A stretch of DNA of 64,000 nt, taken from positions 2,382,501 through 2,446,500 of the forward strand of contig NZ_OY761445.1 in assembly GCF_963664415.1 (NCBI RefSeq). Reading direction: 5' to 3'. Shown here in pieces: positions 1 to 8,310 of this stretch. The first letter of the stretch is position 1, and each line of letters opens with the position of its first letter. Both the position numbers and the translations under genes were made by a program. This stretch comes from an uncultured Desulfobacter sp. GTDB taxonomy: Bacteria > Desulfobacterota > Desulfobacteria > Desulfobacterales > Desulfobacteraceae. Under the pieces are notes generated by a model. It saw nothing but the letters and a program-made list of their open reading frames with translations, searched no databases and was not told the origin of the DNA.

Positions 1-149
1 TCCTGAATGGCGGTGATGTTGTCAAAACCGGCCATGCGAAGCACCGTTTCCACTGCAGCAAGAATTTTTGGATCGTTATCCACTATTAATATGGGATTAT
101 CGGGATTTGGTGAATTCAAAACGCGTAACACCTCCTTCTTGCCGTCCAT
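1..149 (-). CDS. Response regulator, N-terminal part (runs off the window)
   Basis: The minus strand from 149 reads about 49 residues with the start of a CheY-like receiver domain: a hydrophobic strand followed by the acidic pair (PILIVDNDPKIL), then a helix ending in AGFDNI. The rest, including the phospho-acceptor Asp and any output domain, lies beyond base 1. The ATG at 149 has no clear ribosome site. An AGAAGGAGG stretch lies just inside the frame (about 131-140) and would suit a TTG start at 119-117, giving a protein that begins a few residues before the receiver. Family is visible; output class is unknown. Confidence 0.6.
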   Translation of the reverse strand, partial: MDGKKEVLRVLNSPNPDNPILIVDNDPKILAAVETVLRMAGFDNITAIQ

Positions 150-688
150 TAAAAAATGACAGGCGTGGGAAGAATGAATATAAAAATATTTGTGACAAAA
201 AAAGACAATGATCAATGCGCTGGGAACAATACCAAAAACAATAATTATTACCAGTACAACTGTATATCCCAACAAGTTAAAACCAAAGTCAAGCACCCTG
301 TAACTAAGGGGGTTCGTCCACTCTATCTTTATCCTGAAAAAAGAATCCAATGTCAACTGCTGTTCAAAAAACCAAATAGCTACCATGAACTGGAGTAGTC
401 CATAAATTTTGAACCCAAAAGCACAACAATTATGAAAGCAAAGTAACAATTTATTTTGATTTTTACATAAAAAATAGAACAAAAATGTTGATTTTTTTCC
501 AGATTACCCGATAATAAAGTTAAAGGGTTTCCAACAATAGATACAAACCCACTCCAAAACACTCTTATATTTCGTGGATCAAACCTTTTTTTAACAATTT
601 CATAAGCATGATGGCATGCGAATTGCATTTAACAAGTTTAAGATTTGACACACAAATCGAGAATTTATTAAAAAAAGGATTTATTGAA
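150..688. other. Intergenic, AT-rich, no supported gene
   Basis: About 540 bases rich in A/T runs. Short open frames exist on both strands, but they have no ribosome site, low-complexity translations and no recognisable domain. The stretch probably holds the promoter of the response regulator (minus) and of the small gene at 689 (plus). I see no convincing -35/-10 pair or repeat. Confidence 0.5.
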
Positions 689-889
689 ATGGACAGCAAC
701 AAAAAAATATTTGAAGTAAAAAAAACATTCGGACTCAGTGTACTGCTCAAACTGACACGCAAAACCATAGATGGGGTAGAGATCAGTGAACTGGACGGGA
801 AGTACCGCTCTAATCTAGATTTAGATGAAATGAACCGGGCTGTGAGCCGCACCATAGCGTCACACAATATTCAGTTGAAAACCAGATAG
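689..889 (+). CDS. Small hypothetical protein (66 aa)
   Basis: An ATG at 689 is preceded by AAAAAAGGA at about 9 bases, a usable ribosome site; an upstream in-frame ATG at 608 has none. The product is charged and soluble (MDSNKKIFEVKKTFGLSVLL...), with no signal peptide, Cys pairs or membrane segment. It stands alone between two intergenic stretches and ends just before a hairpin. I do not recognise the family. Coding status rests on the ribosome site and normal amino-acid composition only. Confidence 0.4.
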   Translation: MDSNKKIFEVKKTFGLSVLLKLTRKTIDGVEISELDGKYRSNLDLDEMNRAVSRTIASHNIQLKTR

Positions 890-906
890 CCTGGTGTCGA
901 AAAGCA

Positions 907-938
907 TTTGCCGGGCATGCAGTCTCCTTCCCGGCAAA
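907..938. terminator. Hairpin after the small gene
   Basis: TTTGCCGGG (907-915) is repeated as its exact reverse complement at 930-938, with a 14-base loop. It lies 18 bases after the stop at 889. There is no long T run after it on the plus strand, so termination is only likely. Confidence 0.4.
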
Positions 939-1226
939 ATGTATCATGTACCAACACCGGGAAGGCCAATTCTTTTCCCGTTCTTCTATCTCAAAGACCC
1001 AAACAACAATAAAATCGACACACAGTTGTATCAATGATTCATGTTTGTAATTATTCCTACCTTCTGATTTGACAATAAAGAGGTGGCATTCACCTCACTT
1101 TTGATTTATGACTGTCCATATTATTGGGCCAAACCCAACGGAGTCGGCCTTTTTATGACAGCCATGGGCTAAACGGGCCTATATAGACGCCAGGCCCACC
1201 TCAAAACAAACTGGTTAAAAAGAAAA
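939..1226 (+). promoter_or_regulatory. Structured leader before crcB
   Basis: Several small inverted repeats lie in this stretch: GAGGTG/CACCTC (1080-1085 with 1091-1096, 5-base loop, followed by ACTTTTGATTT), and GGGCCT/AGGCCC (1175-1180 with 1192-1197). Fluoride channels are often controlled by the fluoride (crcB) riboswitch, but the order of conserved elements I know for that RNA is not visible here. The stretch may be a terminator plus an untranslated leader of another kind. No clear promoter box was found. Confidence 0.3.
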
Positions 1227-1604
1227 ATGATCAAAATAGCAATGGTAGGATTAGGCGGTGCCATGGGAGCCATATGCCGCTTTCTGGTGTATGAAGGATA
1301 TATCAATATTGTAAAAAACACATCGCTCCCATTAGGAACCATCACCGTTAACGTTTTAGGATGCTTTATCATAGGATTTTTAGGCGGCATTGCCGATACT
1401 CGGCAAATCTTTCCACCGGAAATGCGGTTACTCATTTTTACCGGATTTTTAGGCGGATTCACCACATTTTCCACATTTGGATTTGAACTGTTCTTATATA
1501 TGCGCAACGGTCAAGTCGGCCTGGCCGTCCTAAACGGCCTGATCCAGTTAAGCGCCGGATTACTTTTCGTCTGGGCCGGTTTCATGCTGTCAAAAACACT
1601 TTAA
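1227..1604 (+). CDS. crcB: Fluoride channel/exporter CrcB (Fluc)
   Basis: 125 residues, the usual length of the Fluc/CrcB family. Four hydrophobic segments span the whole protein, at about 5-20, 37-55, 67-85 and 98-120. Family marks are visible: the Asn in TVNVLGCFIIGFL on the second helix, and GGFTTFSTFGFE on the third, which carries the polar track and the phenylalanines that line the fluoride path. Known members work as antiparallel dimers in the inner membrane and let F- out of the cell. The gene stands alone; its leader is hairpin-rich. The ribosome site is weak (AAAAAGAAAA). Confidence 0.93.
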   Translation: MIKIAMVGLGGAMGAICRFLVYEGYINIVKNTSLPLGTITVNVLGCFIIGFLGGIADTRQIFPPEMRLLIFTGFLGGFTTFSTFGFELFLYMRNGQVGLAVLNGLIQLSAGLLFVWAGFMLSKTL

Positions 1605-1932
1605 AGACAAATAATACATTTTCGTGTCACCAAATTGTAATAATATAAAATCAGTGTGCACGACTTAGTGTCACATTTATGACATCAAGCGTTGTAATAA
1701 ATAAAATCCGGGCCGCCCGGCTAAAAAGCCGGACGACCCGGAAAGAAAAAGAAAAGAAGAAAGTATGCTAGATTAGAATGGCGATCTTTTCGGATGTATT
1801 AAACACACCACATCCAGCATGTTTTCTTTTTTAGCAGATGAATCTAACCTTGACATGACCCAGACATGACCTTTTGGTAATGGTGCTTGGCCTAAAAGGC
1901 ACCGCTAAAGCCTTGCATTCGATAACAGAAAT
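1605..1932. other. Intergenic between crcB and ackA, with the ackA terminator
   Basis: The crcB and ackA stop codons face each other across this stretch. It contains the strong hairpin described separately and a weaker one (about 1879-1904; GGTGC...GGCACC) right after the ackA stop. Nothing in it looks coding. Confidence 0.6.
1708..1741 (-). terminator. Rho-independent terminator of the ackA transcript
   Basis: A 15-base-pair stem with a 4-base loop. Two positions that would be A-C mismatches on the plus strand become G-U pairs on the minus strand, and on the minus strand the stem runs into ATTTTATTTATT. The structure therefore fits the minus-strand ackA message. Confidence 0.75.
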
Positions 1933-3141
1933 TCAGGCGGTTACAAGATCTTTGCAGATGGTTGCAATCTCAAATTCTTCATCCGTGGGAACAACCCAGA
2001 CCTCCACGACACTGTCATCAGCGGAGATACGAGCAGATTTTCCTCTCAAACCGGCATTACGCTCTTGATCAACAATGATCCCCAGATGCTCAAGCCCTTC
2101 CAGACATTTCTCCCGCACTTTAGGGTCATTCTCCCCGATACCGGCGGTAAAGGCAATGGCATCCAGACGACCGAGCACAGCATAGTATGCCCCGATATAT
2201 TTTTTAATGCCGTGACACAGCATCTCAAAGGCAAGTCTGGCATTGTCGTCACCCGAGGCAATAGCGTTATGAATATCCCGCATGTCATTCATACCGCAGA
2301 TGCCGGCAAGACCGCTTTCACGGTCAAGCACGGTCTGAATCTGTTCGGCACTTTTTCCAGTGCAGGAGCTAAGATAGGCAGGCAGAGACGGATCAATATC
2401 ACCGCACCGAGTTCCCATGATCAGACCGGAAGTGGGTGTCATCCCCATAGAGGTTTCTTGGCACACGCCGCCTTTAACAGCGGTGATGGAGGACCCATTA
2501 CCCAGATGGCAGACGATATTGGCCAAATCATTTATAGGTTTTTCCATCAAACCGGCAAGCGTTTTCGTGACATAGGCGTGGGAGGCCCCATGAAATCCGT
2601 ATCGCCGGACTTTATATTCACTGTAATAAGCTGCAGGCAACGCATACCGGTAAACATAATCAGGAAGCTTGCTTGCAAACAGCGTGTCAAAAACGGCCAC
2701 TGAAGGCACTCCGGGAAAATGCGCCATGGCCGCTTCGATACCGGCCAAATTGGCGGGGTTATGCAAAGGTGCCAGCACAATATTCTTTCGAATACCCTCA
2801 ATGCCCTCAGCATCCACAATGCAATTTTCCTTAAAAATTTCACCGCCCTGGGCCACCCGATGCCCAATGGCCGCAAGTTCTTGTGCAGATTTAACAAGCG
2901 GATCATCACCGGTCATCAGTAAAGCAGCCACCTTTTCAATGGCCTGGGTATGATTTTCAAAGGGTTCAAGCATCTCGGTTTTTTCACCGGGACCTTGGTC
3001 CGGGTACAGCGTATGAGCCAGACTGCTTTCCGGACTGCCGATTCGCTCCACCAACCCCGCGCAGATTACCTTGGGGCCGGCCAAATCAAACAATTTATAC
3101 TTCAAGGAGGAACTTCCTGAATTAATGACAAGTACTTTCAT
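1933..3141 (-). CDS. ackA: Acetate kinase
   Basis: 402 residues, typical for AckA. It interconverts acetyl phosphate plus ADP with acetate plus ATP in the cytoplasm. N-terminal MKVLVINSGSSSLKYKLFD is the first ASKHA signature, with the Asn and Ser-rich phosphate loop. Further on are the second acetokinase signature (GFHGASHAYV), HLGNGSSITA, the TSGLIMGTRCGDIDP substrate loop and FTAGIGEN near the C-terminus. Phosphotransacetylase is not next to it; the upstream neighbour is a HAD phosphatase in the same direction. AAGG lies about 12 bases before the ATG. Sulfate reducers use it for acetate activation or for substrate-level ATP. Confidence 0.97.
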   Translation of the reverse strand: MKVLVINSGSSSLKYKLFDLAGPKVICAGLVERIGSPESSLAHTLYPDQGPGEKTEMLEPFENHTQAIEKVAALLMTGDDPLVKSAQELAAIGHRVAQGGEIFKENCIVDAEGIEGIRKNIVLAPLHNPANLAGIEAAMAHFPGVPSVAVFDTLFASKLPDYVYRYALPAAYYSEYKVRRYGFHGASHAYVTKTLAGLMEKPINDLANIVCHLGNGSSITAVKGGVCQETSMGMTPTSGLIMGTRCGDIDPSLPAYLSSCTGKSAEQIQTVLDRESGLAGICGMNDMRDIHNAIASGDDNARLAFEMLCHGIKKYIGAYYAVLGRLDAIAFTAGIGENDPKVREKCLEGLEHLGIIVDQERNAGLRGKSARISADDSVVEVWVVPTDEEFEIATICKDLVTA

Positions 3142-3271
3142 TTTTTCAAACCTTGCTTATTGGAATTTTTAATGCCGTTCAGACCCTTATCCACAGAGCC
3201 TGATGGTTCTCGCTGACATTTTTATAACTGATAGACAATATAACAGAAGAAGAAAGGAGCCGACAACAAAA

Positions 3272-3742
3272 TCAATTTCTCAGCGTGGCAATCAACCGTT
3301 TAGGGTTTTCAAAGAAGGAAAAGACATCCAGAATATGCCGGATCATCACATCGCAGGACATTAAAGCTGGCAACGCCATCCCCTCTTCCCCAAGCACGGC
3401 GACGCCTAACACGGCATGTTTAAGCATCAAGGCGTCGTTAACCCCGTTGCCCACAGCCATGGTTGTGTCCGCGCCGATGCGATTAAGCACATCCAGTTTT
3501 TTCTGATCCTGGTCCTGATTTGAAATCAGTACAACTTCAGCCTTAACCCCCTCAAGCTGTGCCTGGACCGACCCAAAGGTATCGGCCGTGACCACATGGA
3601 AATCGAGCAGGTGGGCAAGCTTGTTCATGGCGGCCCCTACCCCGTCGAGAAGACGGCCATCCGTTGCGATGGTGCCGTTGTAATCAAACATCACATGTTG
3701 AATATTAACCGGACCTGTGCCGGGAATTTCTATGCGGGTCAT
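3272..3742 (-). CDS. HAD-family hydrolase (soluble P-type-ATPase-like)
   Basis: About 156 residues. I choose the ATG at 3742 because TTAGGAGACGAC sits just before it; an ATG five codons upstream has no such site. HAD motif I reads MFDYNGT, with Asn where most phosphatases have the second (acid/base) Asp. Motif IV is GNGVNDALML, like the GDGxND of P-type ATPases and COG4087 proteins. There is no membrane domain. With motif I changed, it may bind or hydrolyse phosphate weakly; the substrate is unknown. It lies upstream of ackA, about 130 bases away, on the same strand. Confidence 0.8.
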   Translation of the reverse strand: MTRIEIPGTGPVNIQHVMFDYNGTIATDGRLLDGVGAAMNKLAHLLDFHVVTADTFGSVQAQLEGVKAEVVLISNQDQDQKKLDVLNRIGADTTMAVGNGVNDALMLKHAVLGVAVLGEEGMALPALMSCDVMIRHILDVFSFFENPKRLIATLRN

Positions 3743-3798
3743 GTCGTCTCCTAACAAAATTCCATAGATATAGAGCAGTTATGTTTCTCTGGTCTGTA

Positions 3799-4473
3799 TC
3801 ATTGGCACCAAGTCACAACATCTTCCACTTTCTCCCGGGGACTGATCACCTTGTTTGCAGGAAAACCCTCGTCCGGGTATCCAATGGCAATGGCAACAAC
3901 CAGGCGCTTGTCGTCGGGAATTTTGACAATATCTCTCAGTACGTCGGAATACATGATACCCTGGTTTTCGATACAGGTGCCAAGACCAAAATCAACGGCA
4001 GCCAGGCAGATATTTTGAATAACCAATCCGGCATCCAGGTAGGTCCATTCAATGGGACTGGATTTATCGCCGACAAGGATAATCGCTGCAGGGGCATCAA
4101 AATACCGGAACCCGCGTTTCATCCAATCGATTCGTTTATCTTTATCTTCTCTGCCGATGTCCATGGCTTTAAACAAGCGTATTCCAATGTCCACTTGACG
4201 GTCGCGATAAACAGTTCCTTTTTCCGGTTCGATCAGCGTGTGCGCCATCTCCTCGGGAGGGGCTTCAGAACTGGTGAAGCGGTCTTCATTTGCCTTCTTA
4301 AGCTGCGCCAAAGTCGCACCGGTAACCACATAAAATTGCCAAGGCTGCGTATTCTTCGTAGACGGCGCCCTGACGGAGATCTCCAGGATTTGCTTTAAAA
4401 CCTCTTTGGGGACCGGTTTATCTAAATATCCACGAACACTTTTTCTTTCTTTAATGGCAGCTTGTAGTTCCAT
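3799..4473 (-). CDS. Nitroreductase-family FMN oxidoreductase
   Basis: 224 residues. The start at 4473 is chosen because AAGGTGA precedes it at about 7 bases; the longer frame upstream has no site. The N-terminal MELQAAIKERKSVRGYLDKPVP is the classic nitroreductase opening, with the Arg-Ser-Val-Arg that contacts the FMN phosphate. It is followed by ILEISVRAPSTKNTQPWQFYVVTG. The C-terminal part has DAGLVIQNICLAAVDFGLGTCIE and IAIGYPDE, both family marks. Cytoplasmic homodimers of this family reduce nitro compounds, quinones or enones with NAD(P)H; the substrate cannot be told here. Confidence 0.92.
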   Translation of the reverse strand: MELQAAIKERKSVRGYLDKPVPKEVLKQILEISVRAPSTKNTQPWQFYVVTGATLAQLKKANEDRFTSSEAPPEEMAHTLIEPEKGTVYRDRQVDIGIRLFKAMDIGREDKDKRIDWMKRGFRYFDAPAAIILVGDKSSPIEWTYLDAGLVIQNICLAAVDFGLGTCIENQGIMYSDVLRDIVKIPDDKRLVVAIAIGYPDEGFPANKVISPREKVEDVVTWCQ

Positions 4474-4654
4474 AATGTCACCTTGGCTAACTATTAATTT
4501 GCTTATATCAAAACTTCTAATTAGTGCCAGGCAGTTTACTGTCAACCGCAATAAATATTCAATAGTTTTTATTATTATTTACTCCCAAGTTTAAAGACAC
4601 GCTCAAAACAACTCTTTATCCCGAAGGCTATCCAATGTATAAACTTTTACTATT

Positions 4655-5089
4655 ATGAATAATACAAAACAAATCACAAATATGCATGCGGCTGATCAGG
4701 ACACAGCCATTCATCACCTTAAGGCCAGAGTATATTATGAAGATACGGATCACTCCGGCGTGGTTTATCACGCCAACTATCTGAAATATTTTGAACGGGC
4801 CAGAGAAGATATATTCGGTGTAGAAAACCTGGTGCAGATGTGGCAAGACAAAAGCATCGGTTTTGCCGTATACAAAGCGGAAATCGGATATCATGACGGC
4901 GCACAATTTGGAGATCTTCTGGATATTCGCACCACCTGTGAAAAACAAGGGGCATACCGGGTGGTATTTTTTCACAGCGCCTGGCGCCCGGGCCAAAAAA
5001 AGCCGGCAGTGACCTGCACCCTGGAACTGGTATGCCTTGGACCCGGCAAAAAGCTTTTGCCCATTCCGGAATTTGATTTCCTGGATTAG
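4655..5089 (+). CDS. Acyl-CoA thioesterase, YbgC/4HBT family
   Basis: 144 residues with a hotdog fold. The motif YYEDTDHSGVVYHANYLKYF (about residues 28-47) is the YbgC signature; its Asp is the catalytic residue of the 4-hydroxybenzoyl-CoA thioesterase group. The following FERAREDIF is also conserved. It should hydrolyse short or medium acyl-CoA thioesters in the cytoplasm; in other bacteria YbgC is linked to Tol-Pal, which is not seen here. The start is uncertain: neither the ATG at 4655 nor one at 4682 has a good ribosome site. Confidence 0.9.
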   Translation: MNNTKQITNMHAADQDTAIHHLKARVYYEDTDHSGVVYHANYLKYFERAREDIFGVENLVQMWQDKSIGFAVYKAEIGYHDGAQFGDLLDIRTTCEKQGAYRVVFFHSAWRPGQKKPAVTCTLELVCLGPGKKLLPIPEFDFLD

Positions 5090-5132
5090 AAAACTTATTT
5101 TTACAACTTTTTTACAACCATTTTACCCCGGC

Positions 5133-5162
5133 TTGACACATGACTTTTTTCAATGGGTTATC
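5133..5162 (+). promoter_or_regulatory. Possible promoter of the VWA-kinase-regulator operon
   Basis: TTGACA at 5133-5138 matches the -35 consensus, with GTTATC at 5157-5162 after 18 bases as a mediocre -10. An inverted repeat starts right at the expected transcription start. Inferred from sequence only. Confidence 0.4.
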
Positions 5163-5208
5163 TTTGGACTGCAAGTAAAAAACAACCACGGACACTTGCA
5201 GTCCAAGG
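5162..5208 (+). repeat. 15-base inverted repeat in the vwa leader
   Basis: CTTTGGACTGCAAGT (5162-5176) pairs with ACTTGCAGTCCAAGG (5194-5208), 13 pairs being perfect, with a 17-base loop. It overlaps the likely transcription start and ends about 36 bases before the ATG at 5245. There is no T run after it, so it is more likely an operator or a 5' mRNA hairpin than a terminator. Confidence 0.6.
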
Positions 5209-5244
5209 ACGCGAAAACCAACATCGTACTAAAAGGAGAAAGCC

Positions 5245-6609
5245 ATGAAACCCAAGTTTAGCACAACAACAACGACAGCTGCCGCAATTTTTATTGTTTC
5301 CATATTTATGGTTACCCAGGTTCCGGGTATTTCCCAGGCCAAGTCAGCCCCGGACCGTGTCACCTGCCGGGTGGAGACGGACAGATCCGTACTGCCCGCA
5401 GGTGATCCCCAGAACGTCATCCTAAAGATCAGTTTGGATGCTCCGACAGTTCCTGAAAACACCACCCGCCCCCGGGTAAATATTGCTCTGGTGATGGACC
5501 GGTCCGGCTCCATGGGCGGCACAAAAATTCAAATGGCCAAGGCTGCAGCCATGGAAGCGCTGTCCCGGCTCGGCAAAGATGACGTGTTTTCCCTTGTCAC
5601 CTACGACACGGAGGTCACCACCCGAGTTCCGGCCCAAAAAGTTAAGGAAACCGGTTCAATTATCCGTGCCATTAAAAGTATAGAAGCCGGCGGTAACACT
5701 GCTCTTTTCGGCGGGGTAAGCCAGGGGGCCGCAGAAATCAGAAAAAACGTTGAAGGAGATTATGTTAACCGTGTGGTACTCCTGTCCGACGGCATAGCCA
5801 ATGTCGGCCCAAGCAACCCGTCTGATTTAGGACGCCTTGGGGCAGGACTGTTCAAAGAAAACATCTCTGTGACCACCGTGGGCGTGGGCACGGATTACAA
5901 CGAAGATCTCATGGCCCAACTGGCCCAAAAAAGTGACGGCAATACCTATTTTGCCGAATCCGGAAGGGATCTGCCACGGATCTTTGCCGCGGAACTGGGG
6001 AATGTACTCAATGTCGTGGCCAAACAGGTGGTGGTGACCATCACCCTGCCGTCCGGTATCGAACCTGTGGAGATCATCGGCAGAGAAGGCCGTATCCGAG
6101 GCAACCGCATTGAACTCGCCATGAACCAGTTGTATGGTGGACAGGAAAAGTTCGCGCTGGTGGAAGTTCGCATGGACGGCCAAAAGGACGGTAGTTCTGT
6201 TAAAATTGCCAAAGCTGATGTATCTTATCAAGATCCCTTTTCCATGAAAACCCTTGGTGCCCAGGCAGAAGCCACAGCCCGCTTCAGCCTGAACAAGGCC
6301 AAAATCGAAGCATCCACCAATGCTCAGGTGGTCAAGGATTACCAGCTCAATCTCAATGCCCTGGCCCAGGAAAAAGCCATTGAACTGTCTGACCAGGGAA
6401 AAACCAAAGAGGCTGCCCAGAAATTAAGACAGTCGGCTGCGGCCTTGAGAGGATTTGCCGGCAAATACAATGACGAACAGGCGTTTGAAGAAGCCCAGGA
6501 ATCTGAAATCCAGGCCGATGTGCTGGAAACCCAAGGTATGAGCAAAAAAAGCAGAAAAGCGCTTCGGACCAAATCGTACCAAATGAAAAACCAGCAGATT
6601 CAAAAATAG
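5245..6609 (+). CDS. Secreted von Willebrand factor A domain protein
   Basis: 454 residues behind a good ribosome site (AAAAGGAGAAAGCC). A signal peptide covers about residues 1-32 (hydrophobic IFIVSIFMVT, cut near SQAKS). A VWA domain follows, with the MIDAS motif DRSGSMGG starting at D85 and a later LLSDGIANVG strand, so it should bind a divalent metal and a partner outside the cytoplasm. The C-terminal 130 residues are helical and charged (KTKEAAQKLRQSAAALR...). It is followed 3 bases later by a membrane histidine kinase and then its regulator. I infer, without proof, that it is the kinase's periplasmic partner or its output. Confidence 0.85.
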   Translation: MKPKFSTTTTTAAAIFIVSIFMVTQVPGISQAKSAPDRVTCRVETDRSVLPAGDPQNVILKISLDAPTVPENTTRPRVNIALVMDRSGSMGGTKIQMAKAAAMEALSRLGKDDVFSLVTYDTEVTTRVPAQKVKETGSIIRAIKSIEAGGNTALFGGVSQGAAEIRKNVEGDYVNRVVLLSDGIANVGPSNPSDLGRLGAGLFKENISVTTVGVGTDYNEDLMAQLAQKSDGNTYFAESGRDLPRIFAAELGNVLNVVAKQVVVTITLPSGIEPVEIIGREGRIRGNRIELAMNQLYGGQEKFALVEVRMDGQKDGSSVKIAKADVSYQDPFSMKTLGAQAEATARFSLNKAKIEASTNAQVVKDYQLNLNALAQEKAIELSDQGKTKEAAQKLRQSAAALRGFAGKYNDEQAFEEAQESEIQADVLETQGMSKKSRKALRTKSYQMKNQQIQK

Positions 6610-6612
6610 GGC

Positions 6613-8310
6613 ATGATGACCAACCGGCGATCAATCATTATATTCTGGACCCTGCTTTTAGTACCTGCCATGGTGCTGGCAGGGTTCGCCTTTCGCCAAC
6701 TCTCTTTTGAACAGGAACGGATACGTAGGGCCCAAATTACAGCACTTGAAGACCAGGCCCGGGTGGTGGTCCAAAACCTTGACCACAGCATGGCCACCCT
6801 CCAGACCAACCTGACCCGGTCCCTGCTGAATTTAAATGTAAGCAACCTAAGGGCCCCGGCCCTTGGCGAACGCCTTTTAGCCTGGGAAAAAACCAACCCC
6901 CTGATAAGAAATGTGTTCATTTTCTCCCCACGAAAAGGCCTATTGTATCCCCAGCGTTCCCGGGCAGCCACAGGAGAGGAAAGACAGTTTATCAACCGCT
7001 TTAACCCGCTCATGACCGGAGTCATCTCCTTTGAATTTAATCACCCGGCCGCCAGGGAGGATAAAACTGCGTTCAAAAGAACAGCCGGTTCCGGTGACCT
7101 ATATAGCCTTTCCAGACAATCGGTGCCCGCAATACCAGAAAAAAAGAGTATCGCCTCCGACAGCGCCCCAAAAGCCGCCTCGAATTTAGAAAAGTCCGGT
7201 TGGATTCCCTGGTTCAGCGATAACCAGCTTTATGTACTGGGATGGACGCAGCCTGAACCGGAGGGGATGATCTACGGCATTGAACTTGAGATGATGGTCC
7301 TTTTATCACGGCTGATAACGGATATCCCCCAAAACAATCGGAAGGGCACGGCACTTGTGGTCACGGACGGCAACGGTACGCCCCTTCACCACACAGGCCC
7401 TTTGCAATTTAACAATAATCCGGAAACAAAGGATGCCGTGGCCAAAATGGATTTATCCGAACGTCTGCCCCACTGGTCTGTGTGCGTGTTTACCGATGAA
7501 TCAGCCTTGTCGGAATCAAACAACTTCTTAGTCATCGCCCTGGTCCTGGTGGGCATATTGGTGACGGGCATTGTATCCGCTGGGGTGTTGATTACCCGGT
7601 TGACCCTGGCACAGATCAGGGATGCCCAACAAAAAACATCCTTTGTGGCAGCCGTATCCCATGAACTGAAGACCCCGTTGACCAGTATCCGGATGTATGC
7701 GGAGCTGCTGCTGTCAAAAAGGGTGTCAAATCCTGCAAAACAACAGACCTACCTTGAAGTGATGGTGGCAGAAAGCGAACGGCTTACCCGCTTGATCAAT
7801 AACATTTTGGATTTTGGAAAGCTTGAGCAGGGCAGAAAAAAATACCGAATCAGTGAATTTGATATGGGGCAATTCTTAGGCGAGTGCATCCGCACCAACC
7901 GAATACGGTTGCAGCAGGCGGGATTTGAAGTGATCACAGAAATCCCTAATCAAGTGTTTCCCGTCAAAACGGATCGGGATGCCATGGCCCAGGTATTTTT
8001 AAACCTGTTGGACAATGCCATTAAATATGCAGGATCAGGTCACTTTTTAAAAATCATTTTAGACAGGACATCCCAGGATGTGCAGATAAAAATACAAGAT
8101 GACGGCCCAGGTATTGACCCGACGCTCAAAGAAAAAATCTTTGATAAATTTTTCAGGGCTGATAATTCACTCACCACATCCAAGCCGGGGTCAGGCCTGG
8201 GACTCAGCATTACCCGTCATATGCTTCGGGATTTAGGCGGCGATATCGTCATGGACACAACGCTCGCCCAGGGCACAGGATTCTTAATAAGGATACCCAT
8301 CCATGAATAA
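6613..8310 (+). CDS. Membrane sensor histidine kinase
   Basis: 565 residues. A first membrane helix (about 8-26) and a second (about 298-325, VIALVLVGILVTGIVSAGVLI) flank an extracytoplasmic sensor of some 270 residues with no family I can name. The cytoplasmic part has a HisKA domain with the phospho-acceptor H350 in AAVSHELKTPL, then the N box (LNLLDNAIKYA), G1 (DDGPGID), the F box (KFFRADN) and G2 (GSGLGLSI). All catalytic boxes are intact. It begins 3 bases after the VWA gene and overlaps the regulator gene by 8 bases, so the three are almost surely co-transcribed. Confidence 0.92.
   Translation: MMTNRRSIIIFWTLLLVPAMVLAGFAFRQLSFEQERIRRAQITALEDQARVVVQNLDHSMATLQTNLTRSLLNLNVSNLRAPALGERLLAWEKTNPLIRNVFIFSPRKGLLYPQRSRAATGEERQFINRFNPLMTGVISFEFNHPAAREDKTAFKRTAGSGDLYSLSRQSVPAIPEKKSIASDSAPKAASNLEKSGWIPWFSDNQLYVLGWTQPEPEGMIYGIELEMMVLLSRLITDIPQNNRKGTALVVTDGNGTPLHHTGPLQFNNNPETKDAVAKMDLSERLPHWSVCVFTDESALSESNNFLVIALVLVGILVTGIVSAGVLITRLTLAQIRDAQQKTSFVAAVSHELKTPLTSIRMYAELLLSKRVSNPAKQQTYLEVMVAESERLTRLINNILDFGKLEQGRKKYRISEFDMGQFLGECIRTNRIRLQQAGFEVITEIPNQVFPVKTDRDAMAQVFLNLLDNAIKYAGSGHFLKIILDRTSQDVQIKIQDDGPGIDPTLKEKIFDKFFRADNSLTTSKPGSGLGLSITRHMLRDLGGDIVMDTTLAQGTGFLIRIPIHE

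Noticed and set aside
156..628. Open frames on both strands near the left end
   Set aside because: Asn/Lys-rich translations from AT-rich sequence with no ribosome sites.
2065..2703. 212-codon frame antisense to ackA
   Set aside because: Shadow of ackA; no family features.
3187..3195. TTATCCACA, a perfect DnaA-box match
   Set aside because: Only one box is present, between ackA and the HAD gene, with no AT-rich unwinding region or dnaA/dnaN nearby; chance is the simple explanation.
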